A DNA stretch of 64,000 bases from Halocafeteria seosinensis (taxonomy: Eukaryota; Sar; Bigyra; Bicosoecida): NCBI GenBank assembly GCA_001687465.1, contig LVLI01000192.1, positions 36,159-100,158 on the forward strand, given 5' to 3'. Below are positions 44,088-54,477 of this stretch, one piece after another. Under the pieces are notes generated by a model, which saw only the letters and a list, made by a program, of their open reading frames with translations, searched no databases and was not told where the DNA came from. Within the stretch, counting starts at the first letter, position 1, and each line of letters begins with the position of its first letter. Position numbers and translations under genes: made by a program.

Positions 44088-44553
44088 TTATGGCCTACCG
44101 ACTACGTAGAACTGATGTTGTGGCAGTCCCCGATTGCCGGAAAACACGGGATTCAAGTACATTCGGAAACTGATGATCGGCCAGTTCTCTTTAACGTTGC
44201 TGCACCAGATCACGAATGTGTATGCTGGATCCATTTCAGGAAGGGTTTCCACCTCGTAGCATGTACCACAAAGTAGACAAGATTTCGTCCTGAGAAGCAA
44301 TCGCCACATGAAACCCCGACCAAAAGACAAAATATCTATGGTGTGCAAAATATCACCACAGATATGTTCTTTTATTGCTCGCTCATATGGCATAGTTGAA
44401 GTCGGCATACCGGTAGCGTTTACAGATCGTACGTTTCGGGTGGCGACCTGTAAATTAATACCTGTCTGCGATCCCCACGACGTTGAAGTTAATGCCAATG
44501 TGGTCGCCTACAGCCGTAGAGAGGGATTCCAATTTAATGTTTTGACATTATAG
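44088..44553. other. Overlapping ORFs on both strands, coding strand unresolved
   Basis: On the minus strand a 136-codon frame (44088-44498) includes a cysteine pair (LLCGTC) but has no ATG at its start. On the plus strand an 81-codon frame starts at ATG 44308 and ends at 44553 (DVEVNANVVAYSRREGF). Each looks partly protein-like and neither matches a family I know. One is probably an exon of a small gene; I cannot say which. Confidence 0.25.
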
Positions 44554-44764
44554 TAACTTTGACGTGCATGTATATACCCACGACTTGGTTTCATGTGGGC
44601 TGCATGGAGTGCAGTTATCCAGGTGGTTCACGGACATCGATTTCTTTGTTGGGTTGGTTATTCACGATTCTCGCACATTGCAAGATCAAATATCTCGCTC
44701 ATCCATGCGATTGGCGATCTTGAGCGCTTAATCTGGTAGCAGTGTGCTTAGAACCAAAACAACA

Positions 44765-45922
44765 ATGGTCGCGAAGGGAAAACTGTTTGGCTCAGCCGGA
44801 GTTGTGCTGCTTGTACTCGTCGCACGATGGGCAAGCATGTCCCGCCGATTATATAAAACAGAAACAGGTAGATGGATGTCATCCTCTTCCCCGGAATCCC
44901 TACAGCAATCCACACATCAATCCATGGCAGATCATCATACGGGCGCGCGTACTATGAGTGCGAAACAAGCTCTTCAAAGCACCGGTGGTTCTGCTGTCGA
45001 ACGCGAACCGAGAAACATTACAATACCCACCTCGGCAGAACGCACAAAACCGACCAGTCTGGACGAATTGACAAACAGTAGAGGTGATGAGCTTATTCCA
45101 AGGGCGTCACTGGGCAAAGGGAAGCCCGTAACGAACGAGTCTCAAATTCCAGAAATGACAATCGCAACAGCTCTGAACCAGAAATTAATGACAGTAGTAT
45201 CAGGATATTTCGAGGTCCCCGGAATGCCGCACCACTCTGCTAGTTATTTCATGAGAAGCATACCTAGCACTCTACGATGGCTACGGCAAAATGGTGCTAA
45301 CATAGTGTACTACCATAACTTGGACTTGAGGAGCCATCCCCTGGGAAGAGTGTTTCAAAATAGTGGTGCAAAATTAAGAAAAGTTGAACTTGATAGGTTA
45401 CCAGGAGCTAATGTTTCAAAAGATTTTCGTGAGCTTTGCATTCGTGGCCCAATCATCGGGAAGCGTGGGAATAAGTGCTACTACCTTCATCAGCGTTTGA
45501 ACAAGTTTGACTCCTACTACCAGGTCCTTAGTGTATGGTTCTCAAAGCTACCGTTTTTGGACGCTGTTATTCGTGAAAACCCATTCCATTCTGTTTACTT
45601 TGGATGGTTTGATTGCGGGATCTTAAGCCGTCTGGGCCCCGGAATAGCCAGGCAACGACTCCGCCGAGACAGCGTGGGTACCCCTAGAAGCGTCATGCAT
45701 TATGGGCCGGAGGTCAGACGAGTGGGCCACAGAATGGGTATTTTTGCAGGACCTGGACACAAAGTACAACAGATATATCGTTTGCATCGGCGTAAGATTC
45801 ACAAAATCTTCCAGGAAAACGTGACCATGTGCTACGATGAAGAAATTGTCCTTGCGGAGCTTCTCCGGGATGAGGAACTGCAGAATGAAGCAGAGGGTAT
45901 TGTTCATTACTTGAAGAAGTAA
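44765..45922 (+). CDS. HtrL/YibB-like type II membrane protein, probable glycosyltransferase-fold
   Basis: Single exon, 385 aa from ATG 44765. The N-terminus MVAKGKLFGSAGVVLLVLVA is a signal anchor, followed by a Ser/Thr-rich stem of about 110 residues. The globular part begins MTVVSGYFEVPG, with WLRQNGANIVYYHNL, KLPFLDAVIRENPF and YFGWFDCGI. The order (T-V-V-S-G-Y-F, a strand ending in YYHN, a trp/asp WFDCGI motif) resembles the HtrL/YibB family of uncharacterised sugar-transferase-like proteins. A type II topology points to the Golgi lumen. The function is inferred only from fold-like pattern. The start could also be read a few codons upstream, but there is no ATG there. Confidence 0.55.
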   Translation: MVAKGKLFGSAGVVLLVLVARWASMSRRLYKTETGRWMSSSSPESLQQSTHQSMADHHTGARTMSAKQALQSTGGSAVEREPRNITIPTSAERTKPTSLDELTNSRGDELIPRASLGKGKPVTNESQIPEMTIATALNQKLMTVVSGYFEVPGMPHHSASYFMRSIPSTLRWLRQNGANIVYYHNLDLRSHPLGRVFQNSGAKLRKVELDRLPGANVSKDFRELCIRGPIIGKRGNKCYYLHQRLNKFDSYYQVLSVWFSKLPFLDAVIRENPFHSVYFGWFDCGILSRLGPGIARQRLRRDSVGTPRSVMHYGPEVRRVGHRMGIFAGPGHKVQQIYRLHRRKIHKIFQENVTMCYDEEIVLAELLRDEELQNEAEGIVHYLKK

Positions 45923-46231
45923 CAACCATTTGGTGTTAAATCGTGCTGGGGAACAAGTCGTCTAGTATGAAATGCCCGTTGGGCAATGTTCCAGCTGCCA
46001 CCAATACAAAATGGCCTCACCGAACGAATCATGAGAGGAAGAGAGCGCACGACTTGTCGACGTCAGACAGAGAGGTACGACTGGAATAAAGCAGCCGTGA
46101 ACGTTCTCCACTCGCAATGGCTGGAATGAGCTCTTCGGATTGCACAGAATTGTGGTTGTCGACATATCCGAGGATGGCCCTTGACTTATGGTTTCTCGTG
46201 GGTAACTCCCACATGTGTATCAATGTTGCTC
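45923..46231. other. Convergent 3' spacer
   Basis: 309 bp between two converging genes. It may hold a last exon of the minus-strand gene, whose frame reaches a strong-looking donor (AAG|GTAGGA near 46240). Nothing else seen. Confidence 0.4.
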
Positions 46232-46756
46232 CTACCTTAAGCAGTCTGCTACCACTCGATACCGTACGGTGTGAACCTTCCCAAATCGTCCAAGCATCTT
46301 CCTGTTGTGGCGCATGTAACACTCCAGAGACACCTCGGTGCCAAGGGAACAGGCTACGCATTGCCACAGAGAACAACTCTCTTGCATGGTCCCCATATCC
46401 TCCGCGATAGTCGCCAGTCTCGCATTAGTCTCTTGAAGCTCCTTTGTTTCGTCGCTGATACATGACGGCGGCAAGGGACATCGATCCGTACTAAAATACT
46501 TCACAGCATCAGCGTAGGTTGCCGTACTGAAGTTAAGTCCGGCAGCAAAACGGTGCATTCTCTTGAACGGGTCTTGCTCAACCGACTCTGGTCCTAAGTT
46601 TGTCAAATTTAGCCCGCTGCTGGATTTTATGCCAACGGGCACCCCGTTGATGGCGGCTTTCCTCCAGTTCCTCAACCTCTCCGTACTGTATTCGTGTACT
46701 GCAAAAAAATTGGGGTCGACAGTAGCCGCAGCTGTGCTAAACGTGGCACCTTCCAT
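46232..46756 (-). CDS. Hypothetical protein with C-terminal cysteines (3' end uncertain)
   Basis: ATG 46756 opens a 174-codon frame, MEGATFSTAAATVDPNFFAV, with FKRMHRFAAGLNFSTATYADAV and a C-terminal CSLWQCVACSLGTEVSLEC segment that contains one CX9C spacing. A single CX9C is not enough to call a CHCH protein. The frame stops at 46232, but a GTAGGA donor just before the stop suggests another exon downstream in 45923-46231. No homologue recognised; composition and a clean ATG favour a real gene. Confidence 0.4.
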   Translation of the reverse strand: MEGATFSTAAATVDPNFFAVHEYSTERLRNWRKAAINGVPVGIKSSSGLNLTNLGPESVEQDPFKRMHRFAAGLNFSTATYADAVKYFSTDRCPLPPSCISDETKELQETNARLATIAEDMGTMQESCSLWQCVACSLGTEVSLECYMRHNRKMLGRFGKVHTVRYRVVADCLR

Positions 46757-48082
46757 AATTTTGATCTGGATGCCTATGGCGCAGATTTCTTTCTTTTCTG
46801 TCCCACGAACGACTTTTCATGCCAACGTTAGCACATTAAAACCACATTCGTGAGACAAGAGATAGGAGAGTTTATCTAGGTGCCAACGGTACCGGTACTC
46901 CACAACACCACCCGGCAAACGACGACGAATGGCCCACCGGCAGCTGGATGTTAGCCGCTACACTTAGGTAGCAGCTGGCGCCCGTGTCTGGCAGCTACAG
47001 ACCCGCTGTTCCACTAGCAGAGAGGCAGCATACACGAGTGACTTCGAAGCATTGACACAGACTCGAACTTCAGTATCTGTGTCCGTCACATTCCATCGGA
47101 CTCCGCATGGCTAGGTAGCAGTTCATTGCTTAATACGATTGGGAGGATATTGTTGTAAGTTTCCTCTTGCACGTATAAGTCAATTCGTGTAGCTTGCTCT
47201 TCGGTCTTAGAATTTCCATTGGACAATGGATTTCGCCGTAGCTTTCCGACAATTCGGGACGAGGAATCTTGCACGTGTTCATTTCTATGAAGATCCGTCT
47301 TAACTCCGCAATGATGTTTTCCTCGTCTTTAGTATACCGACAATCATAATGATGTAGACACCGGGTTTGATGAATTCTTTATTCAGGGCCGAAGCCCGCG
47401 GCGAGTAAGATAATTCCGTCCGACTATTCTGCTCGTAGAGGATTTGCTAGACCATATTTCAGCATGGGAATTGAATTGATTAAGAATCGGACGATACAGA
47501 TCCCACACGGAAATACCGATCTCCGAGGCTTCGTTAGTGGTCGGCTCTGATACTATTGTTCGGTGTCGAAGGACGAATGCAGTTCTCACAAGAAGGAGGC
47601 AGGTAAGGAGGAAGAAGGCACCTTAGGATGACGACTTCCGTACAACGTTGTTCTTGTCGTCGGGTTTGTGTGTACCGTGCCGGCCGAACTCCGTTCTGCA
47701 TCATATCATGTATTCATTAACAGTTGTACACTGTATGTAGTCAGCATCCGAGTACAACTTGTGTAGTACATACTGTATGTGTAGTACAATCCGTGGCAGT
47801 AATGACTTTCGAGTGCTCAACACTTCGGAATTCATACGCACCTAACTTTTTACATTCGTTTTAGTGCACAATTACGACCCGATGTGATATCCCTTTCCAG
47901 CGGAATTTACTTTCCTGGTGGTACCAAGTAGCTTGGGATTCTAGGTTTGGGAACCGGTCGCAGGCGACTCGTGCAATACATTGTACATCCATCAAATCTT
48001 TGATACACATTAAAAAAAAAGAAGAAAAAATAGATTCGCGTTACTCTTTCATTGTCTCTGTGTATGTCTATTGGAGGTGAAA
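46757..48082. other. Gene-poor spacer with short repeats
   Basis: 1.3 kb with no supported gene. TGTAGTACA occurs twice at 47761-47769 and 47779-47787, and ACTGTATGT at 47729-47737 and 47771-47779, giving a small repetitive patch. An A-rich run lies at about 48010-48030, just upstream of the next gene. Confidence 0.5.
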
Positions 48083-51000
48083 ATGGAGCATGGGAGAGCC
48101 TCCGCCACAACCAGCAGCGCTCGTTCGACAGGGATCTCTTCTGATTCGGCTGTAGGAGACGAGTACAGGCAGTCTGAGCATCTGACCATCGATGTATCCA
48201 AGCCTAGACACCCTCCACCACCTCCTCCAGCACATTCGGGTGGGAGGAAGCAGCAGGAAGGGAGCGATGCTAGGCAGACGTCTCCATCCTCTGTCGGCGA
48301 ATCCATGCATACACCTGAACGAAAGGCTAATAAGAGCTCTCGAGACACCCCCACCAAGGGTGCACGAAAGGAAGTTACCCACCTCCGGACCATTGAGGAT
48401 AGTGACAGTGAGTCCGGACGAGAAACGAAATCTGACGGTTCGGCAGCAGAAGCCTCTGGTGGGAATCATTCAGATAGCAGTGGGGAGGATCAAGGTTCAC
48501 TGAGGTCCGGACACGAGTCGGCGGATGGTATGACGTTGCCAACCAAGGGGAATAACTTACTGGAGGCTGAGTGGGAGGATGCAATCATCGAAGCCGAAAG
48601 AGTACGTGGCTCCCCTCGCAATTTCATATGTATTGCTAGTCTTTATCTGGATGCTTTCGTCGTCATTCCAGGGGCTGTATATGACTCCAAAGTGCCATTC
48701 CTTTCGGTATATAATCGGATGCACTTTGAGTATAGTATTGTTAGAAGGAGGTATTATACTTGTTTGGCTTGTGTTCGGTAGGTGGCAACCCAGGCAATAA
48801 CGAGATGAAACACACACCACCAACACTTTGATGGTGTGGATTTGCAGGACAAGTTCGAGAGATAGTTCCATGGGAGATTTTCATCGCAGCCCTAGCTGCC
48901 GCATTTGTCTTTCCCCTTGTAGTTACGATTGCCTGCTCTTGGGAAGGAGCAGTACCGACAACAACGCTTCCGCGGGCGCTCGAGATGGCTGAGCCAGAAG
49001 AAGAGGACGATATCACTGGTCCAATTCGCAACGCTCGTTTTCCACTGCTTACCAACGTGGCCGGCGTACGAGAGAGCCAAGGGGATCACTTCAACATTAC
49101 GACACTAAGAATGCTCTGGGAGTACGTGTTAAACATTGCATCTTTGTACCAATTGTATTCAATGGACGAGTTTCCTTCGATGCTACAGCACTGCTGTCAG
49201 TCGGTATTCTGGGAATTCGTGCCTTGGGGTACGCGTGGTGGATAAACAACTTCGTCGAACGGCGGTAGTGGAAGGAGTACAGGAGCATTTCGAACATGCT
49301 GGCTTAAGTTCAGACTTTATTATGCTAAGCTATCAAGGTATAGTCTTGTCTTCCATCCTCATTTTGTATCAACAAGTATCATGTGGAACATGTTCATCAC
49401 AGACGTACATAACAAAGTTCGTGCTGTCGGAGCGGGGTTCCATGCCAAACTGAATCATATTGCTGCTGCCACAAGAGAGCTAGATTCCCGTAACATTGGA
49501 GTGTTTACTGCTTCCAAGATAGAATGGATTATCACATGTCTCGCATGCATGTGGTACAATATGCCGGTGATATCCCTGAACCCGTTTATGAGCGTACAGC
49601 AAATCGGGAATGCTTTGCAAAGTGTAAGCCATCCTCAGAACTGTAGAGCCTCAGCAGTCTCTTTACTTGCCCTTGTCTTCCTCCCAGACCAATGCCGCCA
49701 TAATCGTGTGCGACTCTGCTGCGTATTTTAGCACTTTGGCGCAGTGCATCCGTAGCATCGGCATCAAATCAGCGGGAGGCGGTAGTAAACTGAATTCCAT
49801 GGGAACAAATCTGCACGCCGTTGTGTATGTCGGACATGAACCACCACCGAATGCGATAGGCATTTTCGACGATGTGGGAATCGAAGTACTTAGTTGGGAG
49901 GCGCTTGTAAACCTGGGTATGAGAAATCCGGTCAAAGACGAGCAACAAGCCTATCGGGTAATGATGGAGCACGGAAAGAAGAAGAGTGGGGTGTTTGAAA
50001 GCTCGGATGTTCACGAACTTCTCACTGTTGAGAGTATACAGGAGAGCCGGAAACAGCAGCAACATGGCGTCTCTACAGTGCCCCTACCTCAATCTGTTGC
50101 GTTGGTTAATTTTGGGGGGGAGCATGATGAAGCCGAGAGCCCTGCAATGACTCTACATACTCACGAAAATATTGTATCAGCTGTTGGTGGTGCGATAAGA
50201 TCCCTCCCTCCTTTATATAGCAATGTAAGTATTCTGGCTGGATGTCTTAATCCGCTGTTTGAGGACTGCAGCTTTTCATGCACCTTGTATCACACGCAGG
50301 ATCGGTACTTAAGCTGTCTACCTCCTTTTCATTTGACGGAGCTATGTTTTCAACTATCCATTCTGTTCCACGGTGGAAGCATTGGTTTCGCTTCTTGCGA
50401 TATTCTGAGCGCACCATACGGATCATCAGATGCTCCCAACGGGCGGGCTCCGGGTCTGTCACTGCCGATTCCGCTGCGAGATTCGCTGTCGTTTAGACCG
50501 ACAATTCTGAACATTCCTCCATTGTCGTTGGAGCAAATTCGCAAAGGAATATTGTATTACGCAACCAAGCGCCGATTTCCAAAAGGTTTATGCTTTCGAT
50601 GGGGACTGGTGCGCAAGAAGACTGCTTTTCAACAAGGAGTTGGCACACCCTTTTGGGATTCTGTTGTCTTCGACAGTATCCGACGGAACCTTTTGGGGGG
50701 TTCGCTGAGGCTTCTAATCAGTAGCGGTGGGAATTTGCATGCGGTTACACAACGGATACTCAGTACAACTTTATGCTGCCCCGTTATTCAGGTGTACGGA
50801 AACAGCGAAAGTAGTGGTGCTATAGCTATCCAATGGCCTGATGATCGACAATTGCACAGAACGGGTCCACCATGTGCTTGCTGTGAAATAAAGCTTAGGC
50901 GATATGGTGCCTATCAGGCGCGCAGTGCTTATGGTGAGATTTGCGTAAGAGGACCAAACATGTACAACGCTTCGGATGACAATGAAAACGAGGGCAGCCG

Positions 51001-51478
51001 ATGGGTTTCAACTGGTGATGTCGGCAGAATCAACGCAGATGGGACTCTCACTTTCGTTGGAAGGAAGCAGGACCTGATAGCATTCCCTCAAAAACTAGTA
51101 TGTGCCCGCCGCATAGAAAACGTTTTACTTCTTCATGAGTTGGTGAAAAATGTTATGGTGACGAGAGAGGCCTCAGACAGTAGTCTCGTGGCAATAGTTT
51201 CTTTGGAAACCTCGCGTTTGAAGAAGTCCAGTTGTTGCTTCTCCTCACAAAGCCGGAAGGAAATCATGGCACTCCTGTATAAAGAGTTTTATGAATTAGT
51301 TGTATCCCATGGTATGGAAGAAGCTAAGATTCCGACGGTGGTTGTGGTGACGGAAGAGGAGTGGACGCCGGCTAACGGATTGCTGGATGTCTACCTTAAT
51401 TTGAATCGAAGAGCAATATTTCACCGGTATTCGGATGAAATAGGCAAAATAGATGGGGAGAGTAGAAGCAATCCATAA
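48083..51478 (+). CDS. Membrane-anchored acyl-CoA synthetase-like protein, probably catalytically degenerate
   Basis: Six exons: 48083-48527, 48601-48777, 48848-49121, 49189-49337, 49403-49623, 49688-51478; 1018 aa. Exon 1 is disordered and Ser-rich; exons 2-3 give about three hydrophobic helices (ISYVLLVFIWML, LLEGGIILVWLVFG, FIAALAAAFVFPLVV). The ACSL-type adenylation domain then runs RYSGNSCLG, NIGVFTASKIEWI, LSFRPTILNIPP, LGGSLRLLISSGG, YGNSESSGA, GEICVRG and STGDVGRI. However, the ATP P-loop TSGTTGxPKG is replaced by NFGGEHDEAESPAM (near 50110), and the C-terminal K-x-K of ACSLs is N-x-N (YLNLNRR, near 51400). Fatty-acid activation is therefore doubtful. Introns 1-2 are the least certain: intron 1 uses a poor GAAAG acceptor, chosen because it joins frames at normal intron length. 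Confidence 0.7.
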
Positions 51479-51545
51479 ATTACTTGAAAGTGATTACAAA
51501 TACATTTTGGACACCAAGTATCCCTATGTTACATGGTTGTTTCTT

Positions 51546-53729
51546 TCATTTTAGCTCAGTCGTATCGTACGTAACACTGACAAACTTTGCATTAGTTTTC
51601 ATAGCCTGAACGTTCTCGGCAGACCGCTTCTTCTTTTCTTCTTCGGACGCTTCAGGCTCTGCAGGAACTGGTACATGTCTGTTCCCCCTAAGCCCTGTAA
51701 GATATCTAACAGTACGAGTTGGATTTGTGCCTCGTTCAATACCTGTTTGTGTGCCCTGTTCACGAGGCAGATATACTTGACTCGAGTTGTCCCGTTTAAA
51801 GTGAGAATTATCAGTCTGCGTCCCATGTGTGACACAACCTCTGATCTTTGCCATTTTTAAAGCTCTGCGCCTCAACTCCCACTCATTCCACGTGTAGTTA
51901 GGCTGTATGCTCTTCTCGATAAAATGTACAGGCGTAGAAGTCGCGGCATCTGCTTTGGGTGGTTTATCTGACACTTCTGCAAAAGCCTCAGGTCCTGTAG
52001 CCCCTAATTCGGAGCCTTTTGCCACTGCTTCCGCATCAGCCTGAGTCATTCTTCCACCACTGTGAATTAGCGCAGGTAAGCTAGCCGCAGCAAAGTCTTT
52101 CTGCAGCCCCAGCAGATGGATCAATTCCGGGAATTTCCGGGCTCTCTCTTTTACTGTGTTCATAAATACAGTAGGAGTTTTGCTGAATCGCGCTAAGCTT
52201 AGATCATTAGAGCACACAATATGACCGTCCTTGAATCTAGCGACCCCGAAATGAGGATTTCCAGGAATTAGCGCACCGTTATGCGGTGCATATTCGTCGC
52301 CATACGGTAGACCGAGGAGGGAAACAGGACAAAACCCTTGGAACTCTAGCGGTAGCTGCATATATTCAGGATTCTGACTGACATTCAAAACTTCTGCTGT
52401 TTCCTTTGATTCTTCTCCAGAGCCCTCCTCAATGTTCTGAATGAAATGCTCGAATAGGGCTATGGCACTCTCCACGGTTCTCAGTTGAAGCTGATGGTTG
52501 CTTCCTACCTTAGAAAGCAATGATCTTGTTTGTCTTACGGTGTTCAGATGTAGAGTGCAAACCGCTGGGGAGAGGAATGCTTTGAGACATTCTTTAACAT
52601 GGCTTCTTGCGTAGACTGTCTGGGCGATATCACTCGCTTCCAGCCATACACGAGCGAGAGAGTTGAATTTTGGGTACACCTTTTCCTTTGGAACACTGGC
52701 CTTGCCGCCCACTATCTGTTTTGTGTCCGAAAGCTCTCTTCGGAACTCAGCTACACAATTCTTGATCTGGTTCTCATAGTTTGAAAGCTCTTCATGCAGA
52801 GTGTTGAGATATGACGCCAGTTGCCTCCTATTGTACAATTCGCGAATCCACCTTGCTCGTTTGTTCGAGGCAACTCGGATTTCCTCCAGACCCTCTCTGA
52901 TATCGTGGAGAGCGCTGTACGCACGCTGATTATTGCTAGCCTCAAACGCACTATCCGGCCAAGCTTGCAGCGCATCACGCAGGTCAAGTGCTCGCAAGAC
53001 GTCTCCGTACTGTTGTGCCATTTCTTCTGCTGCGTCAAGCTCCTGAGCAACTTCGCTTCGGGAGGACGAGACTTCAGCGAGTGCTTCCCCTAAGATATTG
53101 GTGACGCCAGCACCACCCTTGCCGATATCCCAGTTAAATAACCGGATACCTAGCACGAGATGGGCCAACTCGTGGAGTTGTGCGTCTTTGTCTTCTCTAG
53201 TCAAATGCAGAAAGGCATTAAGTCCCGTTTGGGGAAATACACTCTCCAAGGCAGTTGTTATCTCTTTGCGGGCAGCATCCCCTGTTGACGCTGCCTTACC
53301 GGTATGCACCTCTATGAACTCTTCAAGTAGCTGATACATGTATGAAGTCACCTTGTACGGTAAGGCCGTTCCTTGTTGACGCGGTGGGACGCGAGACAGT
53401 TCTTCCGTTAAGTCCCGTAGTTTCTCTCCCCGCTCAAATTGATTGTTTTCAACAATTCCTTGCTGCTTATAGTATTCTGAATCAAACTCCACTTGCATCC
53501 TCAACGTCTCTAAAGCGGGATCATTCCGTTCCTCCAGAGCTTCTAGACATTCCTCCACTAACTCGTGTTGGGCGTCGAAATCCATGGGCCGCTGAAACGA
53601 GTACCGGTCTTCGTGGTGGTAAACCATAGTGCGCACGAGATACGCTGTAAACACTCGCCCGGGCGAAAATCCCACCACGCGCTGACTGCGCTGCATGACT
53701 TCCTCCACGACTTCCGTTAGAGGATCCAT
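51546..53729 (-). CDS. CFAP206: Cilia- and flagella-associated protein 206
   Basis: Single exon, 727 aa from ATG 53729. It begins with the PLTEVVEEVMQRSQ helix and contains GLNAFLHLTREDKDAQLHEL, LVLGIRLFNWDIGKGGAGV, CPVSLLGLPYGDEYAPHNGALIPGNP...GV...F and, at the C-terminus, NEWELRRRALKMAKIRGC, all hallmarks of FAP206. The protein docks radial spoke 2 and the c dynein on axonemal doublets (known from Tetrahymena and mouse). Length is somewhat above the human protein (about 620 aa). Its presence shows the organism has motile cilia genes. It is convergent with the acyl-CoA-synthetase-like gene (67 bp between stops). Confidence 0.93.
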   Translation of the reverse strand: MDPLTEVVEEVMQRSQRVVGFSPGRVFTAYLVRTMVYHHEDRYSFQRPMDFDAQHELVEECLEALEERNDPALETLRMQVEFDSEYYKQQGIVENNQFERGEKLRDLTEELSRVPPRQQGTALPYKVTSYMYQLLEEFIEVHTGKAASTGDAARKEITTALESVFPQTGLNAFLHLTREDKDAQLHELAHLVLGIRLFNWDIGKGGAGVTNILGEALAEVSSSRSEVAQELDAAEEMAQQYGDVLRALDLRDALQAWPDSAFEASNNQRAYSALHDIREGLEEIRVASNKRARWIRELYNRRQLASYLNTLHEELSNYENQIKNCVAEFRRELSDTKQIVGGKASVPKEKVYPKFNSLARVWLEASDIAQTVYARSHVKECLKAFLSPAVCTLHLNTVRQTRSLLSKVGSNHQLQLRTVESAIALFEHFIQNIEEGSGEESKETAEVLNVSQNPEYMQLPLEFQGFCPVSLLGLPYGDEYAPHNGALIPGNPHFGVARFKDGHIVCSNDLSLARFSKTPTVFMNTVKERARKFPELIHLLGLQKDFAAASLPALIHSGGRMTQADAEAVAKGSELGATGPEAFAEVSDKPPKADAATSTPVHFIEKSIQPNYTWNEWELRRRALKMAKIRGCVTHGTQTDNSHFKRDNSSQVYLPREQGTQTGIERGTNPTRTVRYLTGLRGNRHVPVPAEPEASEEEKKKRSAENVQAMKTNAKFVSVTYDTTELK

Positions 53730-53747
53730 TTTTTCGCCGCTCGGTAT

Positions 53748-54074
53748 CTACTGAACAATCAACATAAACCCGGAACCTCCAAGCCAGCCAAATGCGGTCA
53801 AATAGACGCGCGACAGCTTGTAATCCTCTTTCTGTGTACCCGTAGGCGTCAGTTGGAAATAGAGGTATGTAGGTATGGTGTGATTTTGGCGCCCTTGTCC
53901 CAGTTCACAGCCGACGGCTGGCGCAACAAACGCCTCCACGTCCCAAATAATAAAGCCCAAAAGAATCAAGTTGAATAAACAAAAGATATTAGCAACTAGA
54001 CAATACGCTTCCCCACGAATAAGACCCTGGATTCCTGGAAAGCACGAACCGTCGGTTTGTGAAGATGGCCTCAA
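53748..54074 (-). CDS. C-terminal exon of an unidentified membrane protein
   Basis: A 108-codon frame ending in TAG only 18 bp before the CFAP206 start codon, same strand. It contains a strong hydrophobic helix (LVANIFCLFNLILLGFIIW) and a second near the C-terminus (AFGWLGGSGFMLIV). It has no ATG until the last few codons, so it needs an upstream exon in 54075-54477; a CTTTGACAG acceptor lies just before it. I could not find a matching first exon with ATG and donor. Product unknown. Confidence 0.4.
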   Translation of the reverse strand: MRPSSQTDGSCFPGIQGLIRGEAYCLVANIFCLFNLILLGFIIWDVEAFVAPAVGCELGQGRQNHTIPTYLYFQLTPTGTQKEDYKLSRVYLTAFGWLGGSGFMLIVQ

Positions 54075-54477
54075 CCTGTCAAAGTGCCGCTTTGTACCGT
54101 GTGACTAAGCAAGCGGATCTTAATCCATGATCGTGCTCACTTTGTTAGCCTTAGCAACTATGTTTTATTTGTCTACGTTTAGATACGGGGGGGACTCACT
54201 GTACAGTGAAGTTCTATTTGAGCGTATGGAGTTACACGGCGAGAGGCCCCATCAACTTGCTCGCGATATTCTCGCGGGTACTGTTAAACAGCCACTTCCA
54301 TATTGATGGAAACAATGCTATAAAAAAGCTAATTCAGCCGAAAGATGGTCAACATAGCCGAACGAGTTGCAGCTGATAAGGGGTATGAGCTGTGATTCAG
54401 CCTGGTCCGTCACCTGATAGCTGATTCGTGTTACTGTGGCCATGGAATCCTACAAACCAAGATGCATAGCCTATAGT
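54075..54477. other. Spacer between RPC7 and the membrane-protein exon
   Basis: 403 bp. Should hold the first exon of the preceding minus-strand membrane-protein gene. One ATG-started minus frame of 38 codons begins at about 54442, but I could not splice it convincingly. Confidence 0.35.

Noticed and set aside
46271-46465. CHCH domain in the hypothetical protein at 46232-46756
   Set aside because: Only one CX9C spacing is present; the twin pair and helix-loop-helix pattern are missing.
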